This document shows positions 14,372 through 20,839 of a DNA stretch of 32,356 nt, piece after piece. Within the stretch, counting starts at the first letter, position 1; every line of letters begins with the position of its first letter. Both the position numbers and the translations under genes were made by a program. Source of the DNA: Streptomyces microflavus (GTDB taxonomy: Bacteria > Actinomycetota > Actinomycetes > Streptomycetales > Streptomycetaceae); contig NZ_BMUG01000023.1 of assembly GCF_014650075.1 (NCBI RefSeq), positions 1-32,356 of the forward strand, written 5' to 3'. The notes under the pieces were generated by a model. The model worked only from the letters and a program-made list of their open reading frames with translations. It did no database searches and had not been told where the DNA came from.

Positions 14372-16038
14372 GCCCCACCGGCCCCGCCGCATCCGACTTT
14401 CCTGCCCTGTCCCCACAAGGTCAGGTCACCTTCCTCGGCGCCGGTCCCGGCGACCCGGGACTGCTGACGCTGCGCGCCGTCGAGGCGCTTGCGAGCGCGG
14501 ACGTCCTTGTCGCCGAACCGGACGTTCTCGACGTCGTTCGCGGTCATGCGCGGGCAGGCGTAAGCACGCCTGAGCTGACGGTTGTTGACGTGTCGTCAAC
14601 AGCCGTCGGGGTACCCGTTCTCAGGGATGCGGCCAATCTTGTCATGGAGGCCGCGAAGGGCGGCAGGCGGGTGGTCCGTGCTGTCGCGGGCGACCCGGGC
14701 CTGGACGGCAACGCGGGCGTGGAGATGCTCGCCTGCGCCGCCGCCGGGGTGCCCTTCGAGGTCGTCCCGGGCGTCGCGAACGCCGTCGGCGTGCCCGCGT
14801 ACGCCGGGGTGCCGCTGCGTGACGCGCAGGGTGCCGACGTGCGCTTCGTCGACGCCCGTACCGCCTCCGACCGGTGCTGGAGCGAGGTCGGCGCGAGCGA
14901 TGCGACCGCCGTCGTCTCCACCACGCTGGACTCGGTCGCGGCCGCCGCCGGTGAGCTGGTCTCCGCGGGCCGCAAGCCCGACACCCCGCTCACGGTGACG
15001 ATCGGCGGCACCACCACCCGCCAGCGGACCTGGACGGCGACCCTCGGGACGATCGCCCAGACCCTCAAGCAGGCGAAGGTGCTGCCCTCCCCGGAGGGGC
15101 ACCGGCCGGTCATAGCCGTGGTCGGTGAGCGCAGCTCCGCCGCCCAGCGCGACCAGCTCGCGTGGTTCGAGTCCAAGCCGCTGTTCGGCTGGAAGGTGCT
15201 CGTGCCGCGTACGAAGGAGCAGGCCGCGTCGCTCTCCGACCAGCTCCGTTCCTACGGTGCGGTGCCGCACGAGGTCCCGACGATCGCCGTCGAGCCGCCG
15301 CGTACGCCCCAGCAGATGGAGCGCGCGGTCAAGGGCCTGGTCACCGGGCGCTACGAGTGGATCGCCTTCACCAGCGTCAACGCCGTCAAGGCGGTGCGGG
15401 AGAAGTTCGAGGAGTACGGGCTGGACGCCCGTGCGTTCGCCGGGATCAAGGTCGCGGCCGTCGGTGAGCAGACCGCCGCCGCCCTGGTCGACTTCGGTGT
15501 GAAGCCGGACCTGGTGCCCTCCGGTGAGCAGTCCGCCGCCGGGCTGCTGGAGGACTGGCCGCCCTACGACCCGGTCTTCGACCCGATCGACCGGGTGTTC
15601 CTGCCGCGCGCCGACATCGCCACCGAGACCCTGGTGGCCGGGCTGATCGAGCTGGGCTGGGAGGTCGACGACGTCACCGCGTACCGCACGGTCCGCGCCT
15701 CGCCGCCGCCGGCCGACACCCGTGAGGCGATCAAGGGCGGCGGCTTCGACGCGGTCCTGTTCACCTCGTCCTCGACCGTCCGCAACCTGGTCGGGATCGC
15801 GGGCAAGCCGCACAACGTGACCGTCATCGCGTGTATCGGCCCGGCCACCGCGAAGACCGCCGAGGAGCACGGCCTGCGCGTGGACGTCCTGTCCCCGGAG
15901 CCGTCCGTGCACAAGCTCGCCGAGGCGCTCTCCGCCTTCGGTGCGCAGCGGCGGGACGCGGCGAAGGAGGCCGGCGACCCGGTGACCCGGCCGAGCGAGC
16001 GCCGCCCGGGTGCGCGCAGGCGCCGGACGACGACGTAA
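14368..16038 (+). CDS. hemD: Uroporphyrinogen-III synthase fused to a SUMT-like domain
   Basis: About 556 residues from the TTG at 14368, which shares TTGA with the hemC stop and has GGGGGAG upstream. The N-terminal half (about 18-250) resembles uroporphyrinogen-III C-methyltransferase (GAGPGDPGLLTLRAVEAL, PGVANAVGVPAYAGVPL). However, the key loop that normally reads VxGGDPxxFGRGxEE is AVAGDPGLDGNAGVE here, and the conserved HRD region after the YAGVPL motif is missing, so methylation is doubtful. From residue 272 (LFGWKVLVPRTKEQA) to about 525 it is a HemD domain, including FTSVNAVKAV, FLPRADIATETL, DAVLFTSSSTVRNLV and CIGPATAKTAEEHG. It should close hydroxymethylbilane to uroporphyrinogen III. 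The same fusion occurs across actinobacteria. Confidence 0.93.
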   Translation: MSPTGPAASDFPALSPQGQVTFLGAGPGDPGLLTLRAVEALASADVLVAEPDVLDVVRGHARAGVSTPELTVVDVSSTAVGVPVLRDAANLVMEAAKGGRRVVRAVAGDPGLDGNAGVEMLACAAAGVPFEVVPGVANAVGVPAYAGVPLRDAQGADVRFVDARTASDRCWSEVGASDATAVVSTTLDSVAAAAGELVSAGRKPDTPLTVTIGGTTTRQRTWTATLGTIAQTLKQAKVLPSPEGHRPVIAVVGERSSAAQRDQLAWFESKPLFGWKVLVPRTKEQAASLSDQLRSYGAVPHEVPTIAVEPPRTPQQMERAVKGLVTGRYEWIAFTSVNAVKAVREKFEEYGLDARAFAGIKVAAVGEQTAAALVDFGVKPDLVPSGEQSAAGLLEDWPPYDPVFDPIDRVFLPRADIATETLVAGLIELGWEVDDVTAYRTVRASPPPADTREAIKGGGFDAVLFTSSSTVRNLVGIAGKPHNVTVIACIGPATAKTAEEHGLRVDVLSPEPSVHKLAEALSAFGAQRRDAAKEAGDPVTRPSERRPGARRRRTTT

Positions 16039-16067
16039 CAGCAGTACGCAGCAGTACGAGGATGAGT

Positions 16068-16095
16068 GGGCCCGGTCGCTTCGGCGGCCGGGCCC
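16068..16095 (+). terminator. Hairpin between hemD and hemB
   Basis: GGGCCCGG (16068-16075) and CCGGGCCC (16088-16095) form an 8-bp GC stem around a 12-base loop, 30 bases after the hemD stop. There is no T tract; it may attenuate rather than end the transcript. With the promoter-like box at 16169 it suggests hemB is at least partly transcribed on its own. Confidence 0.5.
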
Positions 16096-16168
16096 GCCGC
16101 CGTTCGCGGGCCCTTTCGGGGGGCCTTTTCCGGCACGGGTGTCGGTAAGAGGGTGATGTGGGCGGGTC

Positions 16169-16174
16169 TATCGT
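16169..16174 (+). promoter_or_regulatory. -10 box of a possible leaderless hemB promoter
   Basis: TATCGT lies 6 bases before the hemB ATG. The GGAGG in between touches the ATG directly and is too close to serve as a normal ribosome binding site. Confidence 0.4.
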
Positions 16175-16180
16175 CGGAGG

Positions 16181-17185
16181 ATGACTGCGTACGGAAACTT
16201 CCCCGGCTCCCGGCCCCGGCGGCTGCGGACGACCCCGGCGATGCGGCGGATGGTCGCCGAGACACGGCTCGACCCCGCGAACCTGATCCTCCCCGCGTTC
16301 GTACGGGAGGGCATCGATGCCCCGGTCGCCATCTCGGCCATGCCCGGCGTGCACCAGCACACCCTGGACACCCTGCGGAAGGCGGCCGTCGAGGCGGTCT
16401 CGGCCGGGGTCTCGGGGATCATGCTCTTCGGTGTCCCGGAGGACGCGAAGAAGGACGCCCGGGGCACGGCGGGCACCGACCCGGACGGCATCCTCCAGGT
16501 CGCCCTGCGCGCGGTCCGCGAGGAGGTCGGCGACGACCTCGTCGTCATGTCGGACCTGTGCCTGGACGAGTACACCGACCACGGCCACTGCGGGGTCCTG
16601 ACGGCGGACGGCCGGGTGGACAACGACGCGACCCTGGAGCGGTACGCGGAGATGGCCCAGGTCCAGGCGGACGCCGGCGCCCATGTGGTGGGCCCCAGCG
16701 GCATGATGGACGGCCAGGTCGGCGTGGTCCGGGACGCGCTGGACCAGACGGGGTACGAGGACGTGTCGATCCTCGCCTACACCGCGAAGTACAGCTCGGC
16801 CTTCTACGGCCCCTTCCGCGAGGCCGTCGGCTCCTCGCTGACCGGCGACCGCAAGACCTACCAGCAGGACCCGGCCAACGCCCGGGAGTCGCTGCGGGAG
16901 CTGGCGCTCGACCTGGAGGAGGGCGCCGACATGGTCATGGTGAAGCCCGCCGGACCCTATCTGGACATCCTGGCCAAGGTCGCGGAGTCGGTGGACGTGC
17001 CGGTCGCGGCGTACCAGATCAGCGGCGAGTACGCGATGATCGAGGCCGCCGCCGAGAAGGGCTGGATCGACCGGGACAAGGCGATCCTGGAGAGCCTGAC
17101 CGGTATCCGGCGGGCCGGGGCGCAGATGATCCTCACCTACTGGGCGACCGAGGTCGCCCAGTGGCTCGGACGCGGCAGGGACTGA
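16181..17185 (+). CDS. hemB: Delta-aminolevulinic acid dehydratase (porphobilinogen synthase)
   Basis: A 334-residue cytoplasmic enzyme that condenses two 5-aminolevulinates into porphobilinogen. The Schiff-base lysines are K203 (AYTAKYSSAFYGPFR) and K255 (MVMVKPAGPYLD). The metal loop reads SDLCLDEYTDHGHCG: C127 and C137 remain but the middle cysteine of zinc enzymes is D129, a mixed pattern that points towards a magnesium-type or hybrid metal site. It completes the early heme pathway with the upstream hemA, hemC and hemD, separated by 142 bases with a hairpin. It converges with the next gene with only 7 bases between stop codons. Confidence 0.97.
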   Translation: MTAYGNFPGSRPRRLRTTPAMRRMVAETRLDPANLILPAFVREGIDAPVAISAMPGVHQHTLDTLRKAAVEAVSAGVSGIMLFGVPEDAKKDARGTAGTDPDGILQVALRAVREEVGDDLVVMSDLCLDEYTDHGHCGVLTADGRVDNDATLERYAEMAQVQADAGAHVVGPSGMMDGQVGVVRDALDQTGYEDVSILAYTAKYSSAFYGPFREAVGSSLTGDRKTYQQDPANARESLRELALDLEEGADMVMVKPAGPYLDILAKVAESVDVPVAAYQISGEYAMIEAAAEKGWIDRDKAILESLTGIRRAGAQMILTYWATEVAQWLGRGRD

Positions 17186-17192
17186 GAGCGGC

Positions 17193-17681
17193 TCAGGGGC
17201 TGCCGGCTCCGGTCTCCTGGAGCCGGTGGGCCTCCTTGATGGAGAAGCGGGCGCTGTCCCGTACCAGCGGGTCCTGGTCCGCGCGGGCGGTGGAGTCCAG
17301 GGCCATCGCGACGAGCGGGTCCGAGGTGTAGGGCGCCAGCGACATCGCTGCGTACTGGCGGACCAGGTCCTCCTCCGGGTCCCGCAGGGCGGTGAGCAGG
17401 GCGCGGCCCGCGCGGCGGCGGAGGTCGGGGTCGTCGGGGGGCCAGACGCGCAGGACGGTGGCGCTCTCGACGCGGGCGAGGTCGTACTCCGCGGCGTCGG
17501 CGACCACCGAGACGAGGAACGGCAACGCCTGTGCGTTGGCGTCCAGTTCGGTGATGATCTCGCGCTTGCGGTCACTGCCGGGGGGCAGTGCGCGGTACTC
17601 GGCTATCAGGCGTTCGGCGGCTTCGGCCGCTGCCGCGGCCGCCGTGGTCGGGGGGTGCGTGTCGTTCATGGGGGTGGACAC
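17193..17681 (-). CDS. HEAT-repeat-like protein of unknown function
   Basis: A 162-residue soluble protein. After an Ala-rich start it has repeating helix pairs such as VESATVLRVWPPDDPDLRRRAGRALLTALRDPEEDLVRQYAAMSLAPY and DPLVRDSARFSIKEAHRL, a spacing typical of HEAT/armadillo-like repeats that bind other proteins. No catalytic motif is visible. The GTG at 17681 is 6 bases after the stop of the membrane-protein gene; an ATG at 17669 is also possible. The pair is likely cotranscribed. HEAT-repeat proteins next to small membrane proteins are frequent in Streptomyces but the role here is unknown. Confidence 0.7.
   Translation of the reverse strand: MSTPMNDTHPPTTAAAAAAEAAERLIAEYRALPPGSDRKREIITELDANAQALPFLVSVVADAAEYDLARVESATVLRVWPPDDPDLRRRAGRALLTALRDPEEDLVRQYAAMSLAPYTSDPLVAMALDSTARADQDPLVRDSARFSIKEAHRLQETGAGSP
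17203..17226. terminator. Hairpin at the convergent 3' ends of hemB and the HEAT-like gene
   Basis: CCGGCTCC and GGAGCCGG pair around an 8-base loop, 18 bases after the hemB stop. It lies inside the end of the opposing gene, so it could end the hemB transcript, but it has no T tract. Confidence 0.35.
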
Positions 17682-17687
17682 TTTCTG

Positions 17688-18029
17688 TCAGGGCCAGTCG
17701 ACCAGTGCCATGAATGCTACGAAAGTGACCACGAGTGTGGTGGGTGCGGCCAGCGCCAGGCCCACCCGGCGGGCTACGTTGCGGAGCTGCCAGGGGGTGG
17801 CCCAGCTCGCGATCAGGGCCATCAGGGTCAGCAGCAGGCCCACCAGCAGGACGGTCCACGCGGGGCCGAAGCTCGCGTCGAAGCGGTCGGCCGCGGCGCC
17901 GTTGCAGGAGTCGCACGCCATCGGCGTGAGGCCGCCGACGAACAGGGCGATCAGTGCCATCGGCAGGGTCACGATCGTGGTGATCAGCGGGGCGATCCAG
18001 GCGCGGGGGTCGCGTGCGGTGTCGGGCAT
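17688..18029 (-). CDS. Small membrane protein with three predicted spans
   Basis: A 113-residue protein with hydrophobic segments at about 12-34 (APLITTIVTLPMALIALFVGG), 58-78 (TVLLVGLLLTLMALIASW) and 88-110 (RVGLALAAPTTLVVTFVAFMAL). The first loop has a CDSC pair (ACDSCNG) that could bind metal or form a disulfide if outside the membrane. I recognise no family. It precedes the HEAT-like gene by 6 bases, and the two may act together. Confidence 0.7.
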   Translation of the reverse strand: MPDTARDPRAWIAPLITTIVTLPMALIALFVGGLTPMACDSCNGAAADRFDASFGPAWTVLLVGLLLTLMALIASWATPWQLRNVARRVGLALAAPTTLVVTFVAFMALVDWP

Positions 18030-18094
18030 GCGTACGAGTCAACCTCGGGCGGCGGTCGCTCGCATGAGTACGGGGGCTCAGCCGGCGGGTGGTC

Positions 18095-18126
18095 CGTCCG
18101 CCCGGGGGCGGGGCTCCGGGCGGACG
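18095..18126 (-). terminator. Probable terminator after the DUF4253 gene
   Basis: CGTCCGCCCGG (18095-18105) pairs perfectly with CCGGGCGGACG (18116-18126) across a 10-base loop, about 90 bases after the DUF4253 stop codon. No T tract is present. Confidence 0.55.
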
Positions 18127-18218
18127 CTCACAGCCGCCGCCCGGGCCGCGCTGCTACGGCGTGATGCTGCTGAGGTCCCGGCTGAGGGACGACCGGTGCA
18201 CGGTGGGGCGGTCCGTCG

Positions 18219-19043
18219 TCAGTCCCACCAGAACGACCACACTTCCTGGTCGAGGAGGTGCTTCTCCGCGTAGACGTCCAGGTCGTACGGCGGGGACTGG
18301 TCGATGTTGTCGGGGCAGAACGCGTAGTGCTCGGCGGCCAGCGCGCGGGCCTCCTCCAGGGTGGTCGGCGGGCGGCCCACGGAGACGATCATCGTGTCGA
18401 AGCCGAGCACCACGACCCGCAGGTCGTAGCGGTCCTCCCAGGAGCGGAGCACCGCGCAGAGCCGGGCCACGTCGTTCTCGTGGTTCATCGGGCCGGACCA
18501 GCCGATCGCCGCCGGTATGTCGGCGGTGCGGCGGGCCGGGACGAGGGCGAGCCGGGCCCCCGCCAGCCAGCTGTCGGGGTCGGCGGTGATGATGTCGGCG
18601 AGCTCGGCGGCCGCCGCGTCCGGGTCGCCCGGGGCCTCCTGCACGGGCGCCGGGGCGAGGCCGGGCCAGGGGCCGGGGGCGCGCTCCGGATCCGGGGCGT
18701 CCTCCGGAGCGCCGCCCACCTCGTCGTCCGCGTACTGCGTCCAGTACCCCGCGAGCACCTCTTCGGCGTCGTGGTCGCCCGCGTACGACGTGGCGTCCGG
18801 GCAGAGGTCCCACGCCTCGGGCCACTGGTCCCGCGAGCCGCCGTTGACCAACACCGGCAGCAGCCCCAGGCGCCGCCCGGCCGCGCGCAGGGCGGCCCAG
18901 TCGCCGGGAGCGGCGGGCCCGTCCGCGTACCAGAGCAGCGGTTCGTGCCACGGGCCGTCGAGCGTGGCGTCCACCAGGGAGCCGGGCGGGAGGTCCAGGC
19001 CCGAGGAGGCCAGGGAGGGCAGGGGATTCGGGAGCGTCGCCAT
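18219..19043 (-). CDS. DUF4253 domain-containing protein
   Basis: A 274-residue soluble protein. The C-terminal part is typical of DUF4253: LRSWEDRYDLRVVVLGFDTMIVSVGRPPTTLEEARALAAEHYAFCPDNIDQ, then DVYAEKHLLDQEVWSFWWD. The N-terminal half has WHEPLLWYADG and WAALRAAGRRLGLLPVLVNG, also usual for the family, with an acidic/proline-rich linker at about 115-145. The function of the family is unknown; it has been suggested to sit in immunity-type proteins, but no toxin gene is in view. The ATG at 19043 lacks a ribosome binding site and has a TAGAGT box 7 bases before it; the frame further upstream is not protein-like. Confidence 0.85.
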   Translation of the reverse strand: MATLPNPLPSLASSGLDLPPGSLVDATLDGPWHEPLLWYADGPAAPGDWAALRAAGRRLGLLPVLVNGGSRDQWPEAWDLCPDATSYAGDHDAEEVLAGYWTQYADDEVGGAPEDAPDPERAPGPWPGLAPAPVQEAPGDPDAAAAELADIITADPDSWLAGARLALVPARRTADIPAAIGWSGPMNHENDVARLCAVLRSWEDRYDLRVVVLGFDTMIVSVGRPPTTLEEARALAAEHYAFCPDNIDQSPPYDLDVYAEKHLLDQEVWSFWWD

Positions 19044-19050
19044 GGAGGTG

Positions 19051-19056
19051 ACTCTA
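19051..19056 (-). promoter_or_regulatory. -10 box of a probable leaderless promoter for the DUF4253 gene
   Basis: On the minus strand TAGAGT lies 7 bases before the ATG at 19043. The sequence in between has no purine-rich binding site. Confidence 0.45.
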
Positions 19057-19227
19057 GGCGGCACCACTGACAACGCCGGTGCCGGAAGGAGGAGCGGCAG
19101 GGGCCCGGGGACGCCCGGGTGATGTCCGGGGTGATGCCGCCCGACTCGGCCCCGGGGACGCCCTGTTCGGCCCGGGCGCGCGTATCGTCGCGGAGGCCTG
19201 TTTCCGGCGATTGCGGTGGGTGGTTCC

Positions 19228-19806
19228 ATGAACAAGATCGTTTCGTCCATCTCGGTCTCCCTCGACGGCTTCTTCGAGGGGCCGGACCGGGATATCGAGT
19301 GGCATTCCGTCGACGAGGAGGTGCACCAGCACTTCAACGACGTCTTCCGCACGGCGGGTGCGTTCGTCGAGGGGCGCGTCACCTATCAGCTGATGGAGGA
19401 GTTCTGGCCGACCGCCGACCAGGATCCCGACTCCGCCGGGCCGATGGCCGAATTCGCGGGCATCTGGCGGGAGATGCCGAAGTACGTCTACTCCCGGACG
19501 CTGGAGAGCGTGGGGCCGGGGGCGACCCTGCTGCGCGAGGTGGACCGGGACCAGGTGTGCGCGGTGCGCGACGCGGCCGCCGGGGATCTGATCGTCGGCG
19601 GGGCGGACCTGGTGGAGACGTTCCGGCGGCTGGACCTCGTGGACGAGTACCGCGTCTACGTCCACCCCGTCCTCCTCGGCCGGGGCCGCCCGTTCTTCGG
19701 GGAGGGGGCGGACCGGCAGGGGCTGCGGCTCCTGGAGAGCCGGGCCTTCGGCAACGGGGTGGTGCTCCTGCGGTACGAGACGGATCCGGCACCGGCCGAC
19801 GCGTGA
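19228..19806 (+). CDS. Dihydrofolate reductase-fold protein (RibD C-terminal type)
   Basis: A 192-residue protein of the RibD_C/YyaP family: it begins KIVSSISVSLDGFFEGPD, continues with GAFVEGRVTYQLMEEFWP, MPKYVYSRTLESV and LIVGGADLVETFRRLDLVDEYRVYVHPVLLGRGRPFF. These elements form an NADPH-binding DHFR fold; such stand-alone proteins reduce unknown substrates and rarely act on dihydrofolate itself. The ATG at 19228 gives the usual N-terminus. Its stop codon lies in GGCCGACGCGTGA, the same 13 bases that begin the large palindrome just downstream. Confidence 0.85.
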   Translation: MNKIVSSISVSLDGFFEGPDRDIEWHSVDEEVHQHFNDVFRTAGAFVEGRVTYQLMEEFWPTADQDPDSAGPMAEFAGIWREMPKYVYSRTLESVGPGATLLREVDRDQVCAVRDAAAGDLIVGGADLVETFRRLDLVDEYRVYVHPVLLGRGRPFFGEGADRQGLRLLESRAFGNGVVLLRYETDPAPADA

Positions 19807-19816
19807 TGCGGCGGAG

Positions 19817-19856
19817 GGCCGACGCGTGAACCGTACGTACGGTTCACGCGTCGGCC
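19817..19856. terminator. Perfect 40-base palindrome, bidirectional terminator
   Basis: The 20-base arms are exactly complementary with no spacer and meet at GTAC|GTAC. It lies between two convergent genes (ends at 19806 and 19912). The outer 13 bases repeat those at 19794-19806, which contain the stop codon of the upstream gene. Confidence 0.8.
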
Positions 19857-19911
19857 TCTGAAGGCGATCCGGTGCCGAAAAGGGGCGACGGAAGGGGCGT
19901 CGGAGGGGGCG

Positions 19912-20634
19912 TCAGAAGGTGAGCGCCGTCGCCCGGTCCGACTGCCAGTAGGTGACGAAGCCGTTGTCGTCCCAGTAGGTCTCGGCCGGGAGCTTCAGCT
20001 TGGCGGGCGTGTCGTAGGTCGAGCCGTTCCGCTTGGCGAAGTGCACCGACAGGTTCTTGCTCTTGTGGAGCGTGCCCTGGCCGGGCTCGCCGGTCAGGCC
20101 GATGCCCGCGTACGCCTCCTCGCCGGGCGCGAGCGTGACCACGGCCTGCGGCTTGCTGTCCTCCAGGATCGGGAAGACGGACTGGGCGCCGTCGAAGCCG
20201 AGGCGCGGCGCGTAGTAGGCGTCGCAGAGGCCCGAGCCGGTGTTCTTCAGGGTGAGCAGCAGGTGGTTGATCGGGCGGGTCACCTCGGTGACCGTCACGG
20301 TGGTGTTCGCGGTCGTGCAGGCGGTGCGGGCCGTGGCGGCGGCCGGGGCCGCCTTCTCGGTGCCGCTGTGGGCGGTTTCGTTCCCGTTGCCGCCCGCGTG
20401 CTTGCCCCGGGCGGGGGTGGAGGCGTTCTCGGCGGGGGTCCCGGTGGGCGGGGCGGTGGTCTCCGGCGTCTGCGGCGCGGTGGACTCCGCCTTGCCGTCG
20501 GTGTTCGACGCGGCGGCCGGGGCCGGGCCGGCGCTCCTGGTGCCTTCGTTGCCGCCGCCGCAGGCGGTCAGCGAGAGGGCGGCCACCAGTGCGGTGGCGG
20601 CGAGCGCGGTGGTGCGGATGCGGTTGGTGCGCAT
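19912..20634 (-). CDS. DUF4232 lipoprotein
   Basis: A 240-residue exported lipoprotein. The start ATG follows GGGGAG by about nine bases and opens a signal peptide (MRTNRIRTTALAATALVAAL) ending in the lipobox LTAC, with lipidated C25. Residues 26-100 are a Ser/Thr/Pro/Ala-rich spacer. The rest is a DUF4232 beta domain with C106 and C137 probably in a disulfide, and the motifs HLLLTLKNTGSGLCDAYYAPRLGF and LAPGEEAYAGIGL. It is anchored outside the membrane; the ligand is unknown. It is divergent from a membrane-anchored helix-turn-helix gene, which may regulate it. Confidence 0.9.
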   Translation of the reverse strand: MRTNRIRTTALAATALVAALSLTACGGGNEGTRSAGPAPAAASNTDGKAESTAPQTPETTAPPTGTPAENASTPARGKHAGGNGNETAHSGTEKAAPAAATARTACTTANTTVTVTEVTRPINHLLLTLKNTGSGLCDAYYAPRLGFDGAQSVFPILEDSKPQAVVTLAPGEEAYAGIGLTGEPGQGTLHKSKNLSVHFAKRNGSTYDTPAKLKLPAETYWDDNGFVTYWQSDRATALTF

Positions 20635-20792
20635 GGCGGTGGTACTCCCCGTGGTCGGTACGTGGTTCGGTACGTCGGTTGGTGCTGCGGTCTGGTCCGA
20701 GCTTGTGGGGTGGCTGATTCCGGCCGCAACGCCTGGCGAACCATTGGGGATGCTGGAACGTCTACGCATACGGTGACCTGCGGGAATTCCGT

Positions 20793-20816
20793 GTCCCTGG
20801 AACGCCGTTCCGGGAC
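20793..20816. promoter_or_regulatory. Inverted repeat upstream of the helix-turn-helix gene, candidate operator
   Basis: GGAACG-C-CGTTCC (20799-20811) is flanked by GTCCC on the left and GGGAC on the right, giving a near-perfect 24-base dyad with one unpaired T. It ends 24 bases before the GTG of the HTH protein, a natural place for autoregulation, and also lies in the shared region with the divergent lipoprotein gene. Confidence 0.45.
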
Positions 20817-20839
20817 GGATGAGGGAGGGGAACGCCGTC

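Noticed and set aside
19817..19856. Palindrome considered as a parS or replication-origin site
   Set aside because: It does not match the Streptomyces parS sequence as I remember it, is single and lies between convergent gene ends, so a terminator is the simpler explanation.
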